Part shown: piece after piece, positions 1-8,417 of the stretch | Layout of the letters: the number at the start of each line of letters is the position of its first letter | How positions within the stretch are numbered: position 1 is the first letter of the stretch | DNA from: Nitrospirota bacterium | Lineage (GTDB): Bacteria > Nitrospirota > Thermodesulfovibrionia > Thermodesulfovibrionales > UBA6898 | Length of the DNA: 47,834 nucleotides | Direction of reading: 5' to 3' | Assembly (NCBI GenBank): GCA_016217695.1 | Contig: JACRHE010000164.1 | Coordinates: 1-47,834, forward strand | Made by a program: the position numbers and the translations under genes | The notes under the pieces: model-generated | Database searches by the model: none | Told to the model about the DNA's origin: nothing | Seen by the model: only the letters and a program-made list of their open reading frames with translations

Positions 1-847
1 CAAGTGGTACCTGCAGCTCCGTCACCTGCTCCCTCGCGTATTTCAGTGTCTGCCTGATATCATCGTGTATGGCCCACATCACCTCAGAGGGTCCGGAAAT
101 ATTATGCTTTTCGAGGATCGGGAACAGCTGGTTCTCCTTGCGCAGGTAATGGAGGTTAATCTCTTCCAGGCTGTCGATCAGATTTCGGAGCTCCTTTTGA
201 TGCTGCCTGAACAGGTCCTTATCCGGTGATTCGTTGAGAGTTTCAAGGATTCCCTCAATCGCCAGGATAATGTCCTCCGCAGCCCTGTTTTCCATCATAA
301 GAGTGTTCACCGGATGTCCGGCAGGAGTAGCCGGAACCTCCTGCTGCTCAAGGGATTCCTTAAAGACCTGGACGTGGACATCGCAAAGCCTCTTCACCTC
401 AGTCTCGGGCATGCCCTCTTCCATCAACCTCTGCTCCATCTTTGCAATCTCGGAAGGGTCAATGTGACTGATAAGTTCAGAGAACCTCTTTTTCAGGACA
501 GGCATATCGACCCCTTTATGGAGATCCTTGATAATATCCTTCAAGACCTCTATGCGGGCTTCTGGCTCCCTGAGCACTCCGACCTCGGTCCCGGCTGCTT
601 CGCCGGAGACTGCGACCTCTTGCCCTGTCTTGGCCCTGATCTCTGCAGCGATCTCGGACAGGAGCGTGGCAGGCTCTATGCCGCCGATAGAAGCAACCTG
701 CGTTAAGGTCGCCATCCTGCCCACGGTCTTTCTCATAAGCGAACTTTCCAGGAGCTTGAACTTGGGAGATCGGCTGAGAAAAAAATCCATCAGAAAAGGA
801 TAATCCTTCAACAGTTCATCTATCTTTGTCTTTGGGCTCAGCTGCAT
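1..847 (-). CDS. DUF1858-DUF438-hemerythrin protein (C-terminus beyond window)
   Basis: The frame is open from ATG at 847 to the window edge, giving 282 residues with no stop; the start has GGAGG six bases upstream. Residues 1-65 resemble DUF1858, about 95-165 resemble DUF438, and from H178 onward there is a hemerythrin-like four-helix domain. Candidate iron ligands are H178, E186, H233, E238, H248 and H261. In this family a PAS domain usually follows, which would lie outside the window. Hemerythrin/DUF438 proteins are thought to sense or handle O2 or NO in the cytoplasm. The gene follows the PAS histidine kinase by 79 bp on the same strand, so the two probably share a transcript and a redox-sensing job. 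The family call is from remembered motifs; the ligand assignment is inference. Confidence 0.85.
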   Translation of the reverse strand, partial: MQLSPKTKIDELLKDYPFLMDFFLSRSPKFKLLESSLMRKTVGRMATLTQVASIGGIEPATLLSEIAAEIRAKTGQEVAVSGEAAGTEVGVLREPEARIEVLKDIIKDLHKGVDMPVLKKRFSELISHIDPSEIAKMEQRLMEEGMPETEVKRLCDVHVQVFKESLEQQEVPATPAGHPVNTLMMENRAAEDIILAIEGILETLNESPDKDLFRQHQKELRNLIDSLEEINLHYLRKENQLFPILEKHNISGPSEVMWAIHDDIRQTLKYAREQVTELQVPL

Positions 848-926
848 CTTCACCTCCGGAAATATATTGACCTATGCTTCTCTGCAGATTTCATTATAGC
901 TCTATCCGGCTGTCAGGCATAGTTTT

Positions 927-2834
927 TCAGCAGGCAGGGAGATAGATGTCAAAGGTGGTTCCTGCACCGGCCTCTGAGTGCGCGATAATTATGCCGTCGT
1001 GTTTCTTGATGATGGAATAGCTGACAGAAAGCCCCAGCCCCATGCCTTTTTGCGCTCCCATTTCCTTGGTCGTGAAGTAGGGGTCGAATATCTTCGGCAT
1101 ATTCTCCTCAGGTATACCGATGCCCTGATCAGCGATCGAGATCTTTATGTACTTACCCTCTTTCAGGGGCAGCCCTTTAGGCTCATTGATCTCGACATTT
1201 TGGGCAGATATGGTAATCTTCCCTCCCCCTGGCATCGCTTCCAGGGAATTGCTGATCATGTTCTGTATTACCTGTCTCATCTGCCCTTCGTCAACCGCGA
1301 CCTGCCAGAGATCATCAGGCAACAGAAACTCGCCGGTAACCTTGCTGCCTTTCAGAACTGGACGCGCGAAATTCCTGAGCAGTTCTCCGATATTAACATG
1401 CCTTCTGACAGGCGCCCCTCCTTTGGCAAATGTTATCAGCTGGTTTGTCAGGTCACGGGCATGTATGTAGGAATCCTCGGCCTTCTCCAGAATCTTATAG
1501 GCCTTTTCCTCCTGGGGAACAAGCATCTTTGCGAGCGATACATTCCCCATGATCGCCTGAAGCAGGTTATTGAAGTCATGGGCAATTCCTCCGGCAAGGA
1601 TGCCGACAGACTCAAGTTTTCTTGCCTTTGAAAGCTCCTCTTCAAGCCTTTTACGTTCCGTGATGTCTGTAACAGAGGCAAGCCATCCAGTATGCCTTCC
1701 GGCAGCATCCACAAGCCTGGAAATTGATAGAAGCACAGGGAAGCGCTCACTGTTTTTCTTCTGAAATCTGAGTTCGAACCCCTCAGGAGGAATTTCGCCT
1801 TTGAGGGTCTTTTCAAAGGCGTGTGAGATATGCTCTGTTTCCTCCAGCGGCCAATAGATGTAAGGAGGTATCGCACCGGTCAGCTCCTCCTCGGTCCAGC
1901 CTACCATCCTGCAGAGAGAGGGATTCACGTATATCTGCCTTCCTTCAAGATCAGCGACCGCGATGCCTGCGCTGATGGAATTCTCAATAATCTTCCTGAA
2001 TGCGTGCTCAGTCCTGAATGTCTCCTCTGCATTTTTTCGGTCAGTGATATTTTCCACCAGGCCGTCATAACGCTTCAGTTGTCCTTTCTCATCACGATAA
2101 GGCACCATCGTATTGCGGACCCATACGATCGAACTGTCACGCCGGATAAGCCGGTGCTCAATGGGGGGAACCTCATGCCCGGCCATTATGTCCTTCACAG
2201 CCTTTTCTACCACTGTGCGTTCCTGAGGATGGATCATGGAATACCACAGAAAAAGGTCTTTCTCATAATCCTCCGGCATATAGCCGGTAACGGCAAAACA
2301 TCCCATGCTGTGCTTTGTGGAAACAGCCTGGCCTTCCCGGACCTCCACAGAATATGTATAGGTCGTGACTGCGTCAACCATCTTGCGGTAGCGATTTTCG
2401 CTCTCCCGCAATGCCACCTCCATCTTCTGCCGTGAGGTTATATCCCTGTTGCTGCTGCGCTGTCCGAGCCAAACACCCCCTTTACTGAATACCGGCTGGC
2501 AGAAATGGCTGACCCAGCGTTCCTCTCCGTTCTTCTTAATGATCCTGAAGTCCATCTGATGCGCCTTTTGAAGACCGGCCAGCACCTGATGTCGATGTGC
2601 AGATGCCATCTCACGATCATCAGGATGGACAATCTTTATCTCAAGTTCAGGGTCAGAGAGGAACTCTTCCGCACAATAGCCGGTTATACGAAGGCAGGAG
2701 GGAGAGACAAAGACATAGGTGCCGTCAGGGCTGAGCCAGTATTCCCAGTCATGGGCATATTCGACTGCCATCCGGTATTTTTCTTCATCTATGACCGACC
2801 GGTTTTTTTCGCTGTTATGTTCCGGCGTTACCAT
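927..2834 (-). CDS. Soluble triple-PAS sensor histidine kinase
   Basis: This 635-residue protein has no transmembrane segment or signal peptide, so it should sense a cytoplasmic cue. PAS-like domains lie near residues 20-137, 145-270 and 283-395; the first two have PAC-type ends (NRDITSRQ, VENITDRK). The HisKA-like dimerisation segment carries the H-box GGIAHDFNN, with the phospho-accepting His at about 415. The HATPase domain shows an N box (NMISNSLEAMPGGG), a G1 box (DQGIGIPEE), an F box (FDPYFTTK) and a G2 box (GMGLGLS). There is no receiver domain and no response regulator gene alongside, so it is an orphan kinase in this window. It lies just upstream of the hemerythrin gene and downstream of the CPBP protease gene on the same strand. 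The ligand cannot be read from sequence. Confidence 0.93.
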   Translation of the reverse strand: MVTPEHNSEKNRSVIDEEKYRMAVEYAHDWEYWLSPDGTYVFVSPSCLRITGYCAEEFLSDPELEIKIVHPDDREMASAHRHQVLAGLQKAHQMDFRIIKKNGEERWVSHFCQPVFSKGGVWLGQRSSNRDITSRQKMEVALRESENRYRKMVDAVTTYTYSVEVREGQAVSTKHSMGCFAVTGYMPEDYEKDLFLWYSMIHPQERTVVEKAVKDIMAGHEVPPIEHRLIRRDSSIVWVRNTMVPYRDEKGQLKRYDGLVENITDRKNAEETFRTEHAFRKIIENSISAGIAVADLEGRQIYVNPSLCRMVGWTEEELTGAIPPYIYWPLEETEHISHAFEKTLKGEIPPEGFELRFQKKNSERFPVLLSISRLVDAAGRHTGWLASVTDITERKRLEEELSKARKLESVGILAGGIAHDFNNLLQAIMGNVSLAKMLVPQEEKAYKILEKAEDSYIHARDLTNQLITFAKGGAPVRRHVNIGELLRNFARPVLKGSKVTGEFLLPDDLWQVAVDEGQMRQVIQNMISNSLEAMPGGGKITISAQNVEINEPKGLPLKEGKYIKISIADQGIGIPEENMPKIFDPYFTTKEMGAQKGMGLGLSVSYSIIKKHDGIIIAHSEAGAGTTFDIYLPAC

Positions 2835-2926
2835 AAGATTACGGCCTCAAATCCGCGCCGTGCTCGCTAGACCCATCCTTTTATGACCTATTATGTTACA
2901 AGCCAGCTCGTCAAGGGTGAGTGCCT

Positions 2927-3430
2927 TCATTTTGCAAGACCCAAAAAGATAACATTTGAAAAAAAATGAAAAACCGTCGACGACAATACATTGGATGTAT
3001 GCATATAGAGAAAGCCCATCACAAGAGATGGGAAAAAGACCAGAAGCGAAGAGACATCGCCATAAAAAAGATACCGGGGGATATGGATTACGGCGAAGAG
3101 CATGCTGACAATCAGCAGGGCTCTCACATTATTCCCCAGTCCTTCCTGGAGATAACCTCTGAAATAGACCTCCTCAGGAAATGAAATGCCAAGAAATTGA
3201 AAGAGCATTGAGGAAGCTGAAAGAGAGTGTAAATTCTTCCCGTAAAGGAACAGGATGTACCAAAACGGCAATAAGATTGCCGCAGAAACTGCAATGCCGA
3301 GCAGGATATCTTTTTTCCTGAATACAAGATGTATCTTAGGAGCAAGGATTATCGGGACAGTCAAAAGGAATGCAGGAATCAGATATCTGAAGAGAGAAAA
3401 TGAAAAGGCATGATATACGGCTACCATCAC
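2927..3430 (-). CDS. Small CPBP-family glutamic intramembrane protease, possible C-terminal sorting enzyme
   Basis: This 167-residue protein is nearly all hydrophobic helices. It has the three CPBP (Abi/CAAX-like) motifs: EExxxR as E86-E87 to R91, FxxxH ending at H116, and HxxxN as H155 to N159. At 167 residues it is shorter than most CPBP proteins (about 200-280), but the catalytic core is complete. It starts 69 bp after the stop of an S8 protease that carries a Gly-rich, Cys, TM and Arg C-terminal tail. CPBP enzymes of the Mrt (myxosortase-like) group process tails of that kind, and small dedicated enzymes next to one target are known for that group. The enzyme family is seen in the sequence; pairing with the upstream protease is inference from adjacency. 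Confidence 0.88.
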   Translation of the reverse strand: MMVAVYHAFSFSLFRYLIPAFLLTVPIILAPKIHLVFRKKDILLGIAVSAAILLPFWYILFLYGKNLHSLSASSMLFQFLGISFPEEVYFRGYLQEGLGNNVRALLIVSMLFAVIHIPRYLFYGDVSSLLVFFPSLVMGFLYMHTSNVLSSTVFHFFSNVIFLGLAK

Positions 3431-3499
3431 ACAGAGTGTGATATACGTACACCATGCCTTTTGTTTATTAATAGTTATGGCACCCGCGCAATGTGTCTG

Positions 3500-5365
3500 T
3501 TATCTTCTCCGTCTTAAGAAGGCCATTGCCGCAAGCGGCAGCAACACTAGCGCAATATCGGCAACTGCAGTCGGCGCATCCTGCATCGAACCGATTGAAC
3601 AGCCTCCGCCTCCGCCACCGCTGCTCCCGGAGGTTCCGGAAGAGAGCGTCGTTACAGACGCCTCATTTGAATAGAAGGAGTCGGCTTCTATCGTCCCGGA
3701 TGGAGGATTGGGCAGCGTGCTGGTTGCCTTCACCCTGTATGTATAAGCTGTAGATGCGCTGAGCCCTGAATCAGTATAGGTCGTTATGTTCTGGGCTACC
3801 TCGGCAATCTTCACAAAGCCGCCGCCGGACGGCTTTCTCTCTATGACATATTTATCCTCTCCTGTTGCCCTGTCCGACCACGACAAAGCGACCTGCGAGG
3901 AAGATGCTGCAGAGGCAGCCATACCTGTCGGCGTCTGCAGGGCCGAAAGAGCCTTGTAAGCATTGATCCTTCCGCCTGTATATATCCATCCATTGAGCGT
4001 ATACAGGTTCGGGCTGGAGCTGAGCGTATCAACATATTTGAGGATCATGCCACGGATCTGGGCATAGCTGAAATGCGGAACATCCTTATTATAATGGCTG
4101 TACAGAAGTGCTGCAAGACTTGATACATATGGTGCCGCCATGGAAGTTCCGTCACAGAAATCATATCCCGCAAAAGGGGAGCCTGTACACATGGAAAAAC
4201 TCAGCCCAGGAGTAACAGTGCTCAAAATATATACGCCAGGCGCTGCAACATGCACAGAGGCAGGTCCGAAATTACTGAACGAGGCCAGACGGTCGTTCTG
4301 GTCAGTGGCTGCAACGGAAACTATATTCGAAAGTTTATAGCTGGCTGGATACTGAGGCATAATATCATTATTGTCTCCGTTACCGTCTTCGCCGCCGTTT
4401 CCGGCATAGGCGATAAAGAGCACGCCTGCAGCGTTAGCTGCAGAAATCGCATCTGATTCAGCATTTGAAAATTCACTGCCGCCGAAACTGCCGTTTATTA
4501 TCTTTGCGCCTTTTGCTACTGCATACTGTATCGCTGCAATCTCGTCAGAGATTGCCCCATCTCCGTTTGAATCAAAGATCTTAAGAGGAATAAGTTTCAG
4601 ATTCCAGGCCAATCCGCTGATCCCGGTACCGTTATTGCCGACCGCGTCTGCGATACCGGCGACATGTGTGCCGTGACCCATATCATCAAGGGGATCGTTG
4701 CTCGAGCTGACAAAATTCCATCCCCTCCAGTCATCGATCAACCCATTTCCATCATCGTCAATGCCGTTATTCGGATTTTCGGAAGTGTTCGTCCATATAT
4801 TACCGACAATATCAGGATGGTTATAATCAATGCCGGTATCCAGGACCGCCATCACAACCGCGCTGCTCCCGCGCGTGACTTCCCAGGCATCATAGGCCCT
4901 GATATCGGCGCCCGGCGTGCCATTGGCAAATATGCCAAGGTTCCTCAAGGCCCACTGCTGCGTAAAATATGTATCATTAGGGGTGACACTTACACGTCTT
5001 ATATAGTTAGGTTCGGCGAATTCAACATTCGGATCCTGCATATATTTCACAATTGCTTCCTCTACAGCGATGCCTTTCGGAAGTCTGACGTGATCAATAT
5101 TTGCCAGGGACAGCCTCCTGACGACATCCGCCCCAACAGCCTGGTGGGCATTTATTGAAGAGGTTGCCAGTTTACCTGCCCTGAATTTAACCAGAAGTTC
5201 ACCCTCCCTGAACTTACCTTTATCCGCATGGGATAAGATCGATTGTACCGTGGCCTTTGCACTGCTGATTTCTCTGGCTGCATCACCGGAAATGCCCGTA
5301 GTTTTATCACTTCCGCAGGATACGAGCAAAAGAGCAATCGCCATATAGATAAATTTTTTCATCAT
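3500..5365 (-). CDS. Exported S8 (subtilisin-like) lipoprotein protease with FnIII domain and C-terminal sorting tail
   Basis: This 621-residue exported serine protease starts with ATGATG behind a GA-rich ribosome site. A lipobox (LLVSC, Cys17) ends the signal peptide. Residues 50-125 look like an inhibitor-type propeptide. The peptidase domain has catalytic D176 (VLDTGID), H231 (GHGTHVAG) and S408 (DGTSMAAP). A fibronectin type III domain spans about 478-575. The tail is a run of six Gly, Cys589-Ser, a hydrophobic helix (about 600-617) and four Arg, the three-part layout of Cys-containing C-terminal sorting signals processed by CPBP-type intramembrane proteases. Such an enzyme is encoded next on the same strand. 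Having both an N-terminal lipobox and a C-terminal anchor tail is unusual. The native substrate is unknown. Confidence 0.93.
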   Translation of the reverse strand: MMKKFIYMAIALLLVSCGSDKTTGISGDAAREISSAKATVQSILSHADKGKFREGELLVKFRAGKLATSSINAHQAVGADVVRRLSLANIDHVRLPKGIAVEEAIVKYMQDPNVEFAEPNYIRRVSVTPNDTYFTQQWALRNLGIFANGTPGADIRAYDAWEVTRGSSAVVMAVLDTGIDYNHPDIVGNIWTNTSENPNNGIDDDGNGLIDDWRGWNFVSSSNDPLDDMGHGTHVAGIADAVGNNGTGISGLAWNLKLIPLKIFDSNGDGAISDEIAAIQYAVAKGAKIINGSFGGSEFSNAESDAISAANAAGVLFIAYAGNGGEDGNGDNNDIMPQYPASYKLSNIVSVAATDQNDRLASFSNFGPASVHVAAPGVYILSTVTPGLSFSMCTGSPFAGYDFCDGTSMAAPYVSSLAALLYSHYNKDVPHFSYAQIRGMILKYVDTLSSSPNLYTLNGWIYTGGRINAYKALSALQTPTGMAASAASSSQVALSWSDRATGEDKYVIERKPSGGGFVKIAEVAQNITTYTDSGLSASTAYTYRVKATSTLPNPPSGTIEADSFYSNEASVTTLSSGTSGSSGGGGGGCSIGSMQDAPTAVADIALVLLPLAAMAFLRRRR

Positions 5366-5456
5366 CCACCCCTCTCCTTCCGTCTTTAATTACTTTAATT
5401 AAAAAGAGATTTTCGTCTATTACAGAATAAATTGAACCACATTAATGAGTTCTTGT

Positions 5457-5483
5457 CAAGTAATAGTTCAAGTAATTCTTGAA
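5457..5483. promoter_or_regulatory. Repeat and dyad in the S8/hyd divergent control region
   Basis: Between the S8 start (5365, minus) and hydB (5663, plus) lie two copies of CAAGTAAT (5457-5464 and 5469-5476). The second overlaps a perfect dyad, TTCAAG-TAATT-CTTGAA (5467-5483). The spacing and position fit an operator for one or both divergent genes. No regulator is identified. The rest of 5366-5662 is AT-rich with no gene I can support. Confidence 0.35.
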
Positions 5484-5662
5484 ATATTTGCGGGTCTATC
5501 TGCAATGGGAAAAAGAGACAGGCAGGGGGGCTGATGATCGATATCCTTCCCAACAGATAAAATAGCGCTTCCCTTCTTCCCCTGAAAAAAATATTGAACC
5601 GGGCAAAAAAATGGCCGATAATGTGCTTGAAGATAATCGCCTGTAGAGACGAGGTAGGGATA

Positions 5663-6706
5663 ATGATCTTTAAAGTCTTTGCTAAAGAAGAACTGAGAAG
5701 CTTTTTTGATACCTTGGCAAGTTCAAATAAAGTTGTCGGGCCTGTCGGAATCGGTAAAGACAGGCATGGCGACACCCTGTTTGCGTTTGAAGATGTTGAC
5801 CGGTTCGGGGATCTCCGTCTCGACTACACAACCACCCGGCTTCCGGCAAAACGCTTTTTCCTCCCCTTCAGGGAATCTATGGCCTCCTTCTCCCTTGAAA
5901 AGGGTGACTGGAAAAAGGATATCAGTTACAACATCGACCGGCCGCATATCTTCTTCGGCCTTCATCCCTGTGATATCAATGCCCTGAATAAGCTCGATAA
6001 GGTCCTTCTGGGCAGTGCCTATCCTATGCCCTACTATGCCGTCAAGAGGAAAAACATGTTTATCATCGGCATTGACTGTACCCCCCAACCATACTGTTTC
6101 TGCCGCTCCATGGGCTCTGACACAGCGCTTCACGGCTTTGACATGTTCCTGACCGACCTCGGGGACCGCTACTTTGTCGAAATCCTTTCTGACTCTGCTT
6201 ACAACCTGCTCAAAAACATCAGGACCTCTGATCCTGTTGAGGGTGACCATGTTCATTACATGAAAGTCGTCTCCGAAAAAACCAGGAAGTTTGTGACCCG
6301 GGTGGACACGACCGACCTGACCAAGATCCTGGACATGGAGTTCCAGTCAGATGTCTGGAAACAGTGGGGTGACCGGTGTCTTGGCTGCGGGACCTGCGCC
6401 AATGTGTGTCCAACCTGTTACTGCTACAATGTAGATGAATCGGTAGACATAAGCCTGCAGAGGGCCACAAAGGATAAGATGCTCTATTCGTGCACCGTCA
6501 TAGATTTCGCCCAGGTTGCAGGCGGCCATAATTTCAGGCCGGAGCGGCATAGCCGCCTCAAATACCGGTACTATCACAAGCACCGGGGATTTGTGGAGGC
6601 TTACGAGGAGTCTTTATGCGTCGGCTGCGGACGCTGCGGTGAGTCCTGTCTGGCCGGCATCACCGTACCTGAGGTTATCGCGAGCGTAAGAGGGGAGGAA
6701 GTCTGA
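5663..6706 (+). CDS. hydB: [NiFe] hydrogenase (group 3b, sulfhydrogenase-type) beta subunit, iron-sulfur electron-transfer protein
   Basis: The subunit moves electrons between the diaphorase-like gamma subunit and the hydrogenase pair. The start chosen is ATG 5663, after GAGGTAGGGA, giving 347 residues; an in-frame ATG at 5594 adds 23 residues unlike the family and has a poorer ribosome site. Two 4Fe-4S motifs are clear: C239, C242, C245, C249 (CLGCGTCANVC) and C319, C322, C325, C329 (CVGCGRCGESC). Further Cys residues occur at 139, 145 and 147. The protein resembles the HydB/AsrA-type dicluster family. It is the first gene of a tight four-gene operon in the order beta, gamma, delta, alpha, the same order as in archaeal sulfhydrogenases, and lies 2 bp before the next gene. 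Confidence 0.92.
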   Translation: MIFKVFAKEELRSFFDTLASSNKVVGPVGIGKDRHGDTLFAFEDVDRFGDLRLDYTTTRLPAKRFFLPFRESMASFSLEKGDWKKDISYNIDRPHIFFGLHPCDINALNKLDKVLLGSAYPMPYYAVKRKNMFIIGIDCTPQPYCFCRSMGSDTALHGFDMFLTDLGDRYFVEILSDSAYNLLKNIRTSDPVEGDHVHYMKVVSEKTRKFVTRVDTTDLTKILDMEFQSDVWKQWGDRCLGCGTCANVCPTCYCYNVDESVDISLQRATKDKMLYSCTVIDFAQVAGGHNFRPERHSRLKYRYYHKHRGFVEAYEESLCVGCGRCGESCLAGITVPEVIASVRGEEV

Positions 6707-6708
6707 TC

Positions 6709-7608
6709 ATGGAAAACCGGCTTGCATTTAACGACGTTGTCGACCCGAAGCATCACCGGAAAAACGACCTTGGTTTTTTTGAATATACCTACAAAGCCGA
6801 GATCACGAGCATTCACCGGCTGACCGGAATGGAAAACCTATACCGGATCCAGATAGTCAATCCGGAAGACCGCAAGAGCTTCACTTTCCAGCCGGGGCAA
6901 TTTCTCATGCTTGAGCTCCCGGGCATCGGGGAGGCCCCTTTCTCTATATCATCATCTCCGTCAAGACATGGAGACGTCGAGCTCTGCATCCGCAAGGCCG
7001 GGAATCTGACAAATTTCCTCGCGAGGGTCCCGCGCGGCGCCAAAGTCGGAATCCGGGGTCCGTTCGGCACAAGTTTCCCCATGGAAAAGATGTACGGCCA
7101 GAATTTATTTCTGATCGCAGGCGGCCTTGGTCTGGCGCCTCTGCGTTCAGCTATCTCATATGTTCAGGAGAATCGGAGCCATTTCAATAACGTCGATATT
7201 ATTTACGGAACAAAAGAGCCTTCCCAGCTCCTCTTTACCTATCAGTATGATCTTTGGACTGCCGATGACATAACGCTGAGTATCACCGTGGACAAGCCTG
7301 ATCCGTCGTGGAAAGGAGAGGTTGGGCTCATAACCGGAATCCTCGAAAGGATCTTTTCTGAACGTGACGATTCCTTTTTTAAAAACACCTACGCCATCGT
7401 CTGTGGTCCGCCGGTCATGTTCAAGTTCGTCTGCAACATGCTGACGCAGAAGGACATACCCATGGAGAAGATGTTCGTCTCTCTGGAGCGTCGCATGCAC
7501 TGTGGCATGGGCAAATGCTGCCGCTGCAATGTCGGCTCGACATATACCTGCCTGAAGGGGCCGGTCTTTGACTACTGGACGGTGATGAACCTGAAGGAGG
7601 CGATATAA
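6709..7608 (+). CDS. hydG: [NiFe] hydrogenase gamma subunit, FAD/NAD(P)-binding reductase
   Basis: This 299-residue flavoprotein couples hydrogenase electrons to NAD(P). The N-terminal beta-barrel has the flavin motif PFSISSS, followed by a pyridine-nucleotide-binding Rossmann part (LIAGGLGLAPLRS) and the CGPPVM motif. The C-terminal end has four Cys in CGMGKCCRC plus a later TC, the 2Fe-2S pattern of the dihydroorotate dehydrogenase electron-transfer (PyrK)/sulfhydrogenase gamma family. It overlaps the next gene by one base (TAATG), which suggests translational coupling. NADP(H) versus NAD(H) preference cannot be read with confidence. The gene symbol follows the P. furiosus hydBGDA convention, not the unrelated [FeFe] maturase HydG. 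Confidence 0.92.
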   Translation: MENRLAFNDVVDPKHHRKNDLGFFEYTYKAEITSIHRLTGMENLYRIQIVNPEDRKSFTFQPGQFLMLELPGIGEAPFSISSSPSRHGDVELCIRKAGNLTNFLARVPRGAKVGIRGPFGTSFPMEKMYGQNLFLIAGGLGLAPLRSAISYVQENRSHFNNVDIIYGTKEPSQLLFTYQYDLWTADDITLSITVDKPDPSWKGEVGLITGILERIFSERDDSFFKNTYAIVCGPPVMFKFVCNMLTQKDIPMEKMFVSLERRMHCGMGKCCRCNVGSTYTCLKGPVFDYWTVMNLKEAI

Positions 7609-8417
7609 TGGATTCGGGCCGACAGCAGTCAAGAACATACCTGGGCGTGCCTCTTTTTCGCCCGCGAGTAGGTTTTTTTGAACTCTCGTCCTGTGAAGGA
7701 TGCCAGCTTCAGCTGCTGAACAACGAGGCTACGCTTCTCGATTTCCTCTCCCTCGTGGAGGTGGTTAATTTCCGGGAGGCGATGAAGGAGAGGTCCGAAG
7801 ACTATGAAATCGCCTTTGTGGAAGGCAGTGTCACGAGGGAGGATGAGATTGAAAGACTCCGGAAGATCAGGGAAAACGCGGGGATCCTGGTTGCATTCGG
7901 ATCCTGCGCCTGCTTTGGCGGCGTAAACCAGCTAAAGAACCGGTTCAGCCTTGACTGGGTCAAAAACGAGGTCTACGGCAACTCTCCCATAAAGACCGAT
8001 TTCGTCAGGCCCCTGGAAGCAGTGGTCAAGGTTGATCTGAAGATATTCGGATGTCCTGTCAAAAAAGAGGAGGTGGAAAAGATCATAACCCACATAGCTC
8101 TTGGACAGGAGGTCGTCCATCATAAATATCCGGTCTGCATGGAATGCAAGGCAAATGAGAATGTCTGTCTGTTCGATATCGGAGAACCCTGTCTCGGACC
8201 GGTCACTCGCGGCGGCTGCGATTCCTGGTGCCCCACCAACAGGGCCGGCTGCTGGGGATGTCGCGGTCCTGCGGAAGACGCTAATCTGGAGCAGATGGAA
8301 AAGATTATGAAGGAAAACGGATTCTCACCTGATACGATCCTTGACCGTATTGAGTGTTTTGGAGGGTTCTCCGTGTATGCAGAGAAATTAAGAAAGGATC
8401 TGGGAGACTCGAGATGA
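7608..8417 (+). CDS. hydD: [NiFe] hydrogenase delta (small) subunit
   Basis: This 269-residue small subunit carries the iron-sulfur relay next to the NiFe site. The proximal-cluster motif SSCEGCQLQLL lies near residues 26-36, followed by FGSCACFGG and GCPVKKEE. A C-terminal Cys-rich block (CMECKANENVC, then GEPCLGP, GGCDSWC and GCWGCRG) provides the remaining clusters. There is no twin-arginine signal, as expected for a cytoplasmic group 3 enzyme. The stop overlaps the start of hydA (ATGA at 8414-8417), so the two catalytic subunits are translationally coupled. Confidence 0.93.
   Translation: MDSGRQQSRTYLGVPLFRPRVGFFELSSCEGCQLQLLNNEATLLDFLSLVEVVNFREAMKERSEDYEIAFVEGSVTREDEIERLRKIRENAGILVAFGSCACFGGVNQLKNRFSLDWVKNEVYGNSPIKTDFVRPLEAVVKVDLKIFGCPVKKEEVEKIITHIALGQEVVHHKYPVCMECKANENVCLFDIGEPCLGPVTRGGCDSWCPTNRAGCWGCRGPAEDANLEQMEKIMKENGFSPDTILDRIECFGGFSVYAEKLRKDLGDSR

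Noticed and set aside
5395-5775. 126-residue minus-strand frame over the hydB start and the divergent promoter
   Set aside because: It lies antisense to hydB and over regulatory repeats, has no family resemblance and no ribosome site.
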